This document shows, piece by piece, positions 1 through 5,417 of a stretch of DNA of 5,433 bases (the first letter of the stretch is position 1; every line of letters begins with the position of its first letter). The position numbers and the translations under genes are program-made. The notes below the pieces were generated by a model. That model did not search any database. It saw only the letters and a list, made by a program, of their open reading frames with translations, and was not told where the DNA came from. The stretch spans positions 1-5,433 of the forward strand of contig JARFQM010000437.1 of assembly GCA_029287755.1 (NCBI GenBank), in the 5' to 3' direction. Source of the stretch: Desulfofustis sp. (lineage in GTDB: Bacteria > Desulfobacterota > Desulfobulbia > Desulfobulbales > Desulfocapsaceae).

Positions 1-15
1 CAGGCAGGGAAGCGG

Positions 16-945
16 TCAACTCTCCCTGACCGAGCCGCTGTCACTTTTCTTGCGGGATCTCGGGCGGCCGCGTTTCCGATTATTGTTTTTCCGCCCTTTG
101 CCCGGCTTATAGATAAGCACCTTCTTGAACAATCCCTCACCAACGCTCCTGCTGCGTATATCGGGATCATCCTGAAGGGCGACATGAACCACCCGCCGTT
201 CCGACGGGTTGAGCGAGGAAATCACCTGGGTTTTTCCGTCTTCCTTGACCAGTGCGGCGTACTCTATGGCACGCTCCTTCAGTTCCTGGAAGCGCTTCTC
301 GCGGAAGTCACCCACGTCGATGGTAAGCTGGATCCGTCCTGTGATCTTTTTCGATATGATTTTCCTGAGCAGGTACTGGAGACTGTCAAGCACACGCCCA
401 TCCTGGGAGGTCAGCACTTCCTGGTGGTCGTCGCTGACTTTACAGTGGGCGGTGCCGTCTTCTGCGTGGATCGTGACCGTTGACGGGCATCCCATCAATT
501 CGAGTATGCTGGTCAATTCATCCCTGACGATTGCTATGGTAGCCTCGGACAATTCGGCTACAGGTCTGGCGGTGTCCCCATTATCATCCAATTCGCCATG
601 CTCGGGAGACGGTTCGACTACCGGACCGGGTTGGGGAGCCGCTTCCGGCTCGGCTTCCGGTTCTTTGGCCTGCTTTTCTTTCGGGCTGCGGGATGGCTTT
701 TTCCTACTTTTCTTTTTAGCGGGTGCAACCTGCTTATCGGGGCTCGGATCGAGCACTTCATCCTCGGCCGCCTGCATTTTGGCCCTGATGTGAGCCTTTT
801 GACGAATCAGACCGAAAATACCCTTGGATCCGGTCTCGAGTACTTCAATGGTGAGATTTTCTTGGGCAACGCCAAATTCTTCACAGGCCTTCTTGATCGC
901 CTCTGCTACGTCTTTTCCGTAGAAGTCTTTAGTTTCCAATGACAT
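16..945 (-). CDS. jag: Jag/KhpB-type RNA-binding protein (Jag_N, KH and R3H domains)
   Basis: This 309-residue protein belongs to the Jag (SpoIIIJ-associated, KhpB) family of cytoplasmic RNA-binding proteins, which in other bacteria affect cell division and envelope synthesis and are usually encoded next to yidC. Residues 1-55 form the Jag_N domain, with the typical GSKGIFGL motif at 39-46. Residues 62-131 are a charged, Pro/Glu/Lys-rich linker. Residues 134-212 match the KH domain, including the family's LDSLQYL helix (186-192). Residues 213-280 form the R3H domain, with the motif NPSERRVVH (246-254) carrying the defining Arg and His. Two things are odd. The KH GXXG loop reads SQDG (180-183), and a basic tail (281-309) contains the AT-hook-like core RGRP. 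The ATG is preceded by AGGG at a suitable distance. It lies 53 bases after yidC and is probably co-transcribed. The family call is firm; RNA binding by the KH part is doubtful. Confidence 0.93.
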   Translation of the reverse strand: MSLETKDFYGKDVAEAIKKACEEFGVAQENLTIEVLETGSKGIFGLIRQKAHIRAKMQAAEDEVLDPSPDKQVAPAKKKSRKKPSRSPKEKQAKEPEAEPEAAPQPGPVVEPSPEHGELDDNGDTARPVAELSEATIAIVRDELTSILELMGCPSTVTIHAEDGTAHCKVSDDHQEVLTSQDGRVLDSLQYLLRKIISKKITGRIQLTIDVGDFREKRFQELKERAIEYAALVKEDGKTQVISSLNPSERRVVHVALQDDPDIRSRSVGEGLFKKVLIYKPGKGRKNNNRKRGRPRSRKKSDSGSVRES

Positions 946-998
946 GTACTATCCCTGGTTGGTGTTATTTCACCATGGCTACTGTGCTGCTCGTCTGA

Positions 999-2669
999 TC
1001 AGGTGGCGGCTGGTGCGGGTTTTTTCTGCCGGTTAATCAGATACTGTTGAAGGATTGAGAGCAGGTTGTTGATAAACCAGTAAAGAACCAGACCAGAGGC
1101 AAAATTAACGAACATGACGGTGAAAATCAGCGGTAGAAACATCATGATTCTTGCCTGGGTCGGGTCTGCCGTGGTGGGGGTCATTTTCTGTTGCAGGAAC
1201 ATCGAGGCGCCCATCAGCAGTGTAAGAACCGGCAGACCTCCCAGGTAGGGAATGTCGAAGCCCAGATAGAGCCGGTCGGGCGCGGAAAGATCATTTATCC
1301 ACAGCATGAACGGCGCGTGGCGCAGCTCGATGGATTGCAGCAGTACCTTATAGAGCGCAAAGAACACTGGGATCTGCAGGATCATCGGCAGACAGCCTCC
1401 CAATGGATTGACCTTGTAGGTTTTGTAGAGATTCATCATCTCCGCATTCATCTTGGTCGGGTCGTCTTTATATTTCTCCTTGAGCTTCACCACCTTGGGC
1501 TGCAGTTTCTGCATATTCTTCATCGATTTCAGCCCTTTCTGGGTGATCGGCCAGAAGATCGCCTTGAGAATGATGGTGACCAGAATGATGGCAACCCCGT
1601 AGTTGTGGGCTACCGAGTAGAACCAGTTGAGCAGGTAGAGCATCGGCTTGGCGATTATGTCGAACCAGCCGAAATAGACTATTTTGCCGAGGTTGAAGCC
1701 AATTTCGTTGAGCAGGGTTAATTTTTTCGGCCCGTAAAAAAGATTGTAGTCGTAAGAATTGGACGCCCCGGGCGGCAGAGTCTCGAGCGCAGCCTGCAGG
1801 TCGATGGTAACCAGCTCATCGTTGGCGTCCATGGTAATCGACTGGGAATTGTCTGTCGGAATGATGCCGGTCATGAAGTAGGTTCCTTCATAGGCAACCC
1901 AGTCAAAGCCGCCTTGTACCGTCTGTGGACCGTCCTCAAATTCCTTGAGTTTGAATTGCTGGTGTCCGGCTTCGCCATACATCGAAGGGCCACGGAACAG
2001 CCAGTTGCTGGCTCTGGTGAGTTCACTGAAGGGCAAGTTGCTCTGGTGCAGGGCGGCGCCGCCCTGGAGCACCTGACCGCTCTTATTAACCACCGTGGTC
2101 TGATGTTCGATCAGGTAATTTGTCTGGTGGAAATGATAAGTTCGAATTACCTCGAGCCCACTGGAGCTCAGAGCCCTCATGGAGAGTGTTGCCTTGTTGG
2201 TGGTGGAGTCGAACTCTATGTCCGCTCTGTCAAAAGTGTAGAGCATGTTTCTGTCAACCACCGAGCCCCAGGAAAAGCTGAGTGGATACCCCTGGGTCTG
2301 ATCGGTTTGGACAAGGTTGACGGCGGGAGAGTCTTCGGCTTTTTCCTGACGGAAATTTTTCAGCAGAAAACTGGTGATTACTCCGCCCTGCTCGCTAATT
2401 GTTGCCGTGTAGAGCTCATTATCTATTTCAATCTCTTGGGCCGGTCGTTGATCAGCAACCGGCGGAACCGCCGGGGCGGCGGGCTGGCTCTGGACCTGAG
2501 GTTGCGGGGCGGTGATCTGTGGCTGAGCTTGTTGCTGTTGCGGTTGAGGCTGCACGGTGGTCTGGTCGGGCTCGACCTGCTGCTGGGTGGGGCCAATGAA
2601 AAAGTATTGATAGCCCAGTAAAATAACAAACGAGATTAAGATAGCCAGAAAGGCTCTGTACATGTCCAT
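999..2669 (-). CDS. yidC: Membrane protein insertase YidC (Oxa1/Alb3 family)
   Basis: YidC inserts and folds inner-membrane proteins, alone or with the SecYEG translocon. The 556 residues fit the long Gram-negative form. Residues 6-25 are the first membrane helix. Residues 28-77 are a Gln/Pro-rich periplasmic linker, and about 78-340 form the P1 beta-sandwich domain. Residues 355-545 form the five-helix insertase core, with the family landmarks KVNPLGGCLP (419-428), SIELRHAPF (446-454) and QKMTPTT (494-500). The groove position that is Arg366 in E. coli aligns with Lys369 here, so the positive charge is kept. The C-terminal tail is short and moderately basic. The annotated ATG (2669) reads MDMYRAFL; a second ATG follows at 2663. 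The best Shine-Dalgarno match, AAGGA at 2683-2687, is 13 bases from the first ATG, which is long. The neighbours yidD and jag are the classical partners. Confidence 0.98.
   Translation of the reverse strand: MDMYRAFLAILISFVILLGYQYFFIGPTQQQVEPDQTTVQPQPQQQQAQPQITAPQPQVQSQPAAPAVPPVADQRPAQEIEIDNELYTATISEQGGVITSFLLKNFRQEKAEDSPAVNLVQTDQTQGYPLSFSWGSVVDRNMLYTFDRADIEFDSTTNKATLSMRALSSSGLEVIRTYHFHQTNYLIEHQTTVVNKSGQVLQGGAALHQSNLPFSELTRASNWLFRGPSMYGEAGHQQFKLKEFEDGPQTVQGGFDWVAYEGTYFMTGIIPTDNSQSITMDANDELVTIDLQAALETLPPGASNSYDYNLFYGPKKLTLLNEIGFNLGKIVYFGWFDIIAKPMLYLLNWFYSVAHNYGVAIILVTIILKAIFWPITQKGLKSMKNMQKLQPKVVKLKEKYKDDPTKMNAEMMNLYKTYKVNPLGGCLPMILQIPVFFALYKVLLQSIELRHAPFMLWINDLSAPDRLYLGFDIPYLGGLPVLTLLMGASMFLQQKMTPTTADPTQARIMMFLPLIFTVMFVNFASGLVLYWFINNLLSILQQYLINRQKKPAPAAT
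2439..2588 (-). repeat. Gln/Pro-rich low-complexity segment of yidC
   Basis: Residues 28-77 of YidC are dominated by Gln and Pro, with runs such as QPQPQQQQAQPQ. The segment links the first membrane helix to the folded P1 domain. Such linkers vary freely in sequence and length between YidC proteins, so this is probably a flexible spacer without a specific function. The DNA is repetitive in CAG/CAA and CCG/CCA codons, which makes it prone to length variation. Confidence 0.7.
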
Positions 2670-2682
2670 GATGATCGCTGGA

Positions 2683-2687
2683 TCCTT
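2683..2687 (-). promoter_or_regulatory. Candidate ribosome binding site of yidC, unusually distant
   Basis: On the minus strand AAGGA lies 13 bases before the ATG at 2669 and 19 before the ATG at 2663. It is the only good Shine-Dalgarno match in the yidD-yidC gap after the hairpin. The spacing is longer than the usual 5-9 bases. An in-frame ATC at 2675 would be 7 bases away, but ATC starts are rare. Confidence 0.45.
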
Positions 2688-2715
2688 GTGTGCTGCCGTC
2701 AGGGAGTCAGGTTGA

Positions 2716-2733
2716 AGAGACCTCGGGGTCTCT
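2716..2733 (-). promoter_or_regulatory. Hairpin between yidD and yidC
   Basis: On the minus strand the arms AGAGACC and GGTCTCT pair perfectly over 7 bp around the four-base loop CCGA, and a flanking G-U pair could extend the stem. The hairpin lies 8 bases after the yidD stop and 46 before the yidC ATG. No T-run follows, so an ordinary intrinsic terminator is unlikely. An RNA processing or stability element, or a translational spacer, fits better. The function is inferred. Confidence 0.6.
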
Positions 2734-2741
2734 CGCGTCGG

Positions 2742-2975
2742 CTAAACCGGGTCGTAACCGCCGCTGGAAAAGGGGTGACAGCGGAGTACACGCCACAAAC
2801 CTTTACCAGTCCCCTTGATGGCACCGTACTTAGTGATTGCCTCTAAAGTGTAAGCAGAACAGGTTGGATAGAATCGACAGGCAGGAGGAAGCAGAGGAGA
2901 AAAGATATATTTGTATCCCCTGATCAGCCCTATAAGAATTCGGGCAGCCAGGTTTTTTCTATTATTGTGCGCCAT
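2742..2975 (-). CDS. yidD: Membrane protein insertion efficiency factor YidD
   Basis: This 77-residue protein is YidD, a small inner-membrane-associated protein that helps membrane protein insertion, probably by assisting YidC. It shows the complete family pattern: a basic amphipathic N-terminal helix with [20 protein letters not shown] (16-35), then YPTCSAY (36-42), and the closing motif [13 protein letters not shown] (65-77). The three conserved cysteines are C33, C39 and C66. The length is normal for the family. The ATG follows the rnpA TAA after one base (TAA-A-ATG). No strong Shine-Dalgarno is visible, so translation is probably coupled to rnpA termination. Confidence 0.96.
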   Translation of the reverse strand: MAHNNRKNLAARILIGLIRGYKYIFSPLLPPACRFYPTCSAYTLEAITKYGAIKGTGKGLWRVLRCHPFSSGGYDPV

Positions 2976-2976
2976 T

Positions 2977-3321
2977 TTACCGCATTGGGGTGGATACGAG
3001 ATTTATCACTGCTTTTGTTATCGAATCTGGGGAATTAAGCGAAAAATCTGGTCGCACAGTGACTACAATATCTGCATCGAGAGGATATTCCCCTCGGTTC
3101 AGCCGAAACGACTCTTTGAATATCCGTTTAATTCGGTTCCTGGTAACCGCTCCTTTCAACTGTCTGCTGATGCTAATTCCGATGCGGCTGTGCCCACGGT
3201 CGTTGGCGAGATAGATGATGGAGAAGCCTTTGCCGTGCAGCCGCGTGCCGTGCTTGTAAACCGCTTCGAATTCCGAGTTCTTCCGCAACACGCAATATTT
3301 CGGAAGACCAAATTGCCGCAA
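2977..3321 (-). CDS. rnpA: Ribonuclease P protein component
   Basis: This is the basic protein subunit of RNase P, which with the catalytic RNA removes 5' leaders from precursor tRNAs. The 114 residues contain the central cleft strands ([11 protein letters not shown], 30-40; [15 protein letters not shown], 45-59) and the family signature RNR at 61-63, continued as [10 protein letters not shown] (64-73). The start is TTG at 3321, five bases after the rpmH stop. It is chosen because there is no ATG or GTG nearby in frame, and the protein from there has the usual family N-terminus (LPKYCVLRK, 6-14). No Shine-Dalgarno is obvious, so re-initiation or coupling from rpmH is likely. The gene for the RNA subunit is not in this window. 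Confidence 0.97.
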   Translation of the reverse strand: MRQFGLPKYCVLRKNSEFEAVYKHGTRLHGKGFSIIYLANDRGHSRIGISISRQLKGAVTRNRIKRIFKESFRLNRGEYPLDADIVVTVRPDFSLNSPDSITKAVINLVSTPMR

Positions 3322-3326
3322 TGAGA

Positions 3327-3464
3327 TCAGGCAGAAAGTCGTTTGCGGCCCCTGGCTCTGCGGGCGTTAATGATGGCACGGCCGGCTTTGGTGCTCATCC
3401 GAGCACGAAAACCATGGCTTCGTTTGCGTTTTATATTGCTTGGTTGAAACGTTCTTTTACTCAT
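3327..3464 (-). CDS. rpmH: 50S ribosomal protein L34
   Basis: The 45-residue, strongly basic product is ribosomal protein L34 of the large subunit. It begins [19 protein letters not shown] and continues with the conserved [20 protein letters not shown] stretch, ending KRLSA. This is the full family length. The ATG at 3464 has a good Shine-Dalgarno, GAGAGGA at 3472-3478, seven bases upstream, and the stop is TGA at 3327-3329. It is the first gene of the minus-strand operon. A hairpin directly abuts the ribosome binding site. Unlike many bacteria, there is no dnaA upstream; a divergent moeA-like gene lies there instead. Confidence 0.97.
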   Translation of the reverse strand: MSKRTFQPSNIKRKRSHGFRARMSTKAGRAIINARRARGRKRLSA

Positions 3465-3478
3465 TTTTACATCCTCTC

Positions 3479-3516
3479 GGGGTGTCCCTGTTGCCTGAAA
3501 GTTGTGGCGACACCCC
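3479..3516 (-). promoter_or_regulatory. Leader hairpin abutting the rpmH ribosome binding site
   Basis: The arms GGGGTGTC (3479-3486) and GACACCCC (3509-3516) are perfect 8-bp inverted repeats. Inside, GCC and GGC (3493-3495 with 3506-3508) can add three pairs across a 6-base bulge. In the rpmH mRNA the 3' end of the stem sits immediately before the Shine-Dalgarno GAGAGGA. There is no T-run on either strand, so it is not a terminator. A role in mRNA stability, or in translational control of L34, is possible but inferred. Confidence 0.6.
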
Positions 3517-3555
3517 TGTTCGACGCTGCAATGCGTGCTAATATCAATACGTTAC

Positions 3556-3581
3556 ATCGTGGCCAGTTGGTCAGCCACCAT
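3556..3581. repeat. Imperfect inverted repeat in the intergenic region
   Basis: GTGGC (3559-3563) and GCCAC (3574-3578) pair around a 10-base spacer. Beyond one mismatch, the flanking AT and AT also pair. It lies within the predicted 5' leader of rpmH, upstream of the larger hairpin. It could be a second leader stem or an operator half-site pair. The arms are short, so chance is possible. Confidence 0.3.
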
Positions 3582-3611
3582 GCCGGGAAAAGTGAATTTA
3601 GCAAAATACAC

Positions 3612-3641
3612 TAAATAACCACAGATGGCCTTATGTGTCAA
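3612..3641 (-). promoter_or_regulatory. Candidate sigma-70 promoter for the rpmH operon
   Basis: On the minus strand a perfect -35 box TTGACA (3636-3641) is followed after 18 bases by a weak -10 candidate TATTTA (3612-3617). Transcription would start near 3605 and give a leader of about 140 bases before rpmH that contains two inverted repeats. The -35 is convincing; the -10 matches only three of six consensus positions. Confidence 0.4.
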
Positions 3642-3671
3642 ATCATTTCACCAATTCTCAGTCGGTCCCAG

Positions 3672-3700
3672 TTGAACAAATGGGTTCCCTGTGCTAGGCT
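3672..3700 (+). promoter_or_regulatory. Candidate sigma-70 promoter for the moeA-like gene
   Basis: TTGAAC (3672-3677) and TAGGCT (3695-3700) are separated by 17 bases, and TGC directly before the -10 gives an extended -10 motif. The start would be near 3707, about 33 bases before the ATG at 3740. The distance from the divergent rpmH promoter is enough for independent use. This is a consensus match only. Confidence 0.5.
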
Positions 3701-3739
3701 GGGCGAGGTTTGGCATCAATTCGACGACAATGAGGAGAC

Positions 3740-4933
3740 ATGCTGCTCGACGAGGCCTTAGATCTGATCCTTCACCATGCAGCCGTTCCCGGCAGACAGG
3801 TGGTGCCGCTTGCCCACAGTGGTGGCCGGGTCTGCACTGAGAACAATCAAGCCAGCCATCCACTTCCCGGCTATGACCAGTCAACCAGGGACGGATATGC
3901 GGTGCGTGGGCCGGGCAGAACCTGTGGTCTCGGCCGGCAGGCCTTTGCGCTCAGGGGCGAAATACCGGCCGGTTTTGTCCATCAAATTGATATTGACCCG
4001 GGCGAAGCCTATCAAATCATGACCGGAGGATTACTGCCGGTCGGTTCGGAACGGGTCATAGCCCAGGAGAATTGCCACCTTTCCGGCCCGGACTTGATTG
4101 TCGAGGAAACCGTACTGGCCAGTCCCGGTCGTTTTATTCGTACCCGGGGCAGCGAACACCAGGCAGGGGAACCGCTGGTTGAGCCCGGTACCAGGTTGAA
4201 CGAATCCCACCTTGCCTTGCTGGCCGCCGCCGGCAATGCCACGGTCGAGGTGTTCAACCAACCCAAAGTGGCGTTTTTTTGCAGCGGCAGTGAACTGGTA
4301 ATGGCAGAAAATACCTTGCAAAGCGGCCAGAAGTATTCATCCAATCATCTGTTGCTGGAAAGCTTGATAACCAGGTTTGGCGGCCAGGCCGAGGGGTATG
4401 GCATTGTTGCCGATGAGCGGCCGGCAATAGGCCGGTTGCTTGAGGCCATCAAAGAATCCGATGCCGACATTGTGATCAGTACTGGCGGGGTAGGTCCCGG
4501 TAAATATGATTTGTTCGGGGAACTCCTGCCCAAAGCCGGAGCCCGGATTCTCTACCGGTCACTGCAGTTTCGGCCAGGCAGATCGACGCTTTTCGGTATT
4601 TTAGATGATAAACTCTACTTTGGTCTTCCCGGTCCGCCACCTGCGGTTCGCCTTCTCTTTCTCGAACTTATCTGTCCGTTGTTGAAGAAGATGCAGGGAA
4701 TGGGATCGTTTCGTAATCAAAGACAAGATGGTTTTCTCGAACATTCTGTTTCGTTACGATCAGCCGGTGTGCTCTGTTTCAAAGAGGGCCTTTATCGTCT
4801 TGAGGGAGGCCGGGTTAAGGTCGGCTATCCTGGCAAGCTTCAGACGTCGAATTGTTCTATAATGATGATGCCGGGGAGGGTTTCCTATGAACCGGGGGAC
4901 AGGGTGACCATCAGCCTGGCATTGCCGGGCTGA
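3740..4933 (+). CDS. moeA: MoeA-family molybdopterin molybdotransferase
   Basis: MoeA inserts molybdenum (or in some paralogs tungsten) into adenylylated molybdopterin, the last common step of molybdenum cofactor synthesis in the cytoplasm. The 397 residues match the family length. The N-terminal domains cover about 3-165, with DGYAV (51-55) and QIMTGG (92-97). The MoCF-type domain covers about 175-315, with SGSEL (182-186), STGGVGPGKYD (247-257) and GLPGPPPAV (295-303). The C-terminal beta domain covers about 325-395. Residues equivalent to E. coli Asp59, Thr100, Glu188, Asp259, Pro298 and Pro301 seem to be kept as D51, T95, E185, D257, P297 and P300. The motifs deviate from the common GDEL, GGVSVG and GLPGNP forms, so this may be a divergent paralog. 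The ATG follows GAGGAG (3732-3737) at short spacing. The gene is divergent from rpmH, with no other cofactor gene in view. Confidence 0.88.
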   Translation: MLLDEALDLILHHAAVPGRQVVPLAHSGGRVCTENNQASHPLPGYDQSTRDGYAVRGPGRTCGLGRQAFALRGEIPAGFVHQIDIDPGEAYQIMTGGLLPVGSERVIAQENCHLSGPDLIVEETVLASPGRFIRTRGSEHQAGEPLVEPGTRLNESHLALLAAAGNATVEVFNQPKVAFFCSGSELVMAENTLQSGQKYSSNHLLLESLITRFGGQAEGYGIVADERPAIGRLLEAIKESDADIVISTGGVGPGKYDLFGELLPKAGARILYRSLQFRPGRSTLFGILDDKLYFGLPGPPPAVRLLFLELICPLLKKMQGMGSFRNQRQDGFLEHSVSLRSAGVLCFKEGLYRLEGGRVKVGYPGKLQTSNCSIMMMPGRVSYEPGDRVTISLALPG

Positions 4934-4986
4934 TGGTCCAGCTATGGATAAAGTAAGGACCACGACCAATTACCATCACCTGGTAA
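4934..4986. repeat. Two small inverted repeats downstream of the moeA-like gene
   Basis: TGGTCC (4934-4939) pairs with GGACCA (4957-4962) across 17 bases, and TTACCA (4970-4975) pairs with TGGTAA (4981-4986) across the five bases TCACC. Neither is followed by a T-run on the plus strand. They may fold the 3' end of the moeA transcript ahead of the terminator, or be chance. Confidence 0.3.
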
Positions 4987-5000
4987 AAGGCACTTATCTG

Positions 5001-5046
5001 AAAAAAAACGGTGGTTTGCGACACTACCTCAGGCGCCGCCGTTTTT
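5001..5046. terminator. Bidirectional intrinsic terminator between convergent genes
   Basis: AAAAACGGTGG (5004-5014) pairs with CCGCCGTTTTT (5036-5046) over 11 bp including one G-T wobble, with a loop of about 21 bases. On the minus strand the stem ends in eight T (complement of 5001-5008); on the plus strand it ends in five T. It therefore can stop both the moeA-like transcript and the convergent gene at 5085-5417. The long loop makes it less compact than usual. Confidence 0.8.
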
Positions 5047-5084
5047 GATTACCAGAAATCTATGTAAATCGCTTCGTTAATTGA

Positions 5085-5417
5085 CTATTTCTCTACCAGG
5101 GTCAGATTGATTCGATTCTTGAAAATTTTTACGTTGAAGGTGTCTCCCGGCTTGAAATCTGAAGCGGAAAGAATTTTTGAAGACAAACTAAGTGTCTGGT
5201 TTTTACCAATTTTTGCAGTTATCTGTTTCTTCTGCCTGGCTTTTTTCGGTTCTTTCACCTGATAATACTTTTTGTCTTCATCCATCAGTTTTAACATGAG
5301 GTTACTGAAGGTTGGGTGGTTTTTAATGTCCATACTTTTCATGATCTCGGTTTTACTATTTCCTGCAACCACAAGCTCTCTGAAATTGTCTAGATCATAT
5401 TTTGTTTTACGGGCCAT
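5085..5417 (-). CDS. Hypothetical small DNA-binding protein, HTH-like N-terminus plus AbrB-like C-terminus
   Basis: I do not recognise this 110-residue protein as a named family. Residues 10-48 look like a helix-turn-helix, with the helical pattern AGNSKTEIMKSMDI (18-31) followed by a second amphipathic helix (35-46). Residues 53-65 are a Lys/Arg-rich linker. Residues 66-108 resemble a SpoVT/AbrB swapped-hairpin domain: a beta strand ITAKIGKNQTLSLS, a short helix, and then KPGDTFNVKIF with the typical Gly-Asp (91-92). A DNA-binding regulator is therefore inferred. The ATG has a strong ribosome binding site, AGAGAGGA, just upstream at the window edge. The gene is markedly AT-rich: I count 109 G+C in bases 5101-5400 (about 36%), against mostly 45-65% in sampled lines of the adjacent moeA-like gene. 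It ends in the shared terminator, so nothing follows it in an operon; any partner would lie beyond the right edge. Confidence 0.6.
   Translation of the reverse strand: MARKTKYDLDNFRELVVAGNSKTEIMKSMDIKNHPTFSNLMLKLMDEDKKYYQVKEPKKARQKKQITAKIGKNQTLSLSSKILSASDFKPGDTFNVKIFKNRINLTLVEK

Noticed and set aside
1..15. Start of a further operon gene such as mnmE after jag
   Set aside because: mnmE often follows jag, but these 15 bases contain no readable start or protein sequence, so it cannot be supported.
209..793. Plus-strand open frame of 194 codons opposite jag
   Set aside because: It lies wholly within jag on the other strand, is Ser/Trp-rich with no family resemblance, and jag has clear domains. 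It is a shadow frame.
960..975. Small inverted repeat TGGTG/CACCA between yidC and jag
   Set aside because: The stem is only five pairs with a six-base loop and no T-run, too weak to call a terminator or regulatory element.
1914..2621. Plus-strand open frame of 235 codons opposite yidC
   Set aside because: It is antisense to the P1 domain of a clear YidC and is Leu/Gly-rich with no motif, as expected from the reversed Gln/Pro-rich region.
3173..3379. Minus-strand frame overlapping the rpmH and rnpA junction
   Set aside because: Overlapping rpmH/rnpA frames exist in Thermus, but here both genes are complete in other frames and this product shows no family features.
3615..3623. Possible DnaA box in the rpmH-moeA gap
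   Set aside because: It matches the consensus at only 7 of 9 positions, is alone, and overlaps the candidate -10 region. There is no cluster or AT-rich unwinding tract, so no origin is called.
3721..3753. Direct repeat TCGACGA flanking the moeA ribosome binding site
   Set aside because: It is only seven bases, one copy is inside the coding region, and there is no symmetry. Chance is the simplest explanation.
5085..5417. AbrB-type antitoxin of a toxin-antitoxin pair
   Set aside because: A toxin gene would normally follow directly. Here a terminator and a convergent gene follow, and the upstream side is outside the window.
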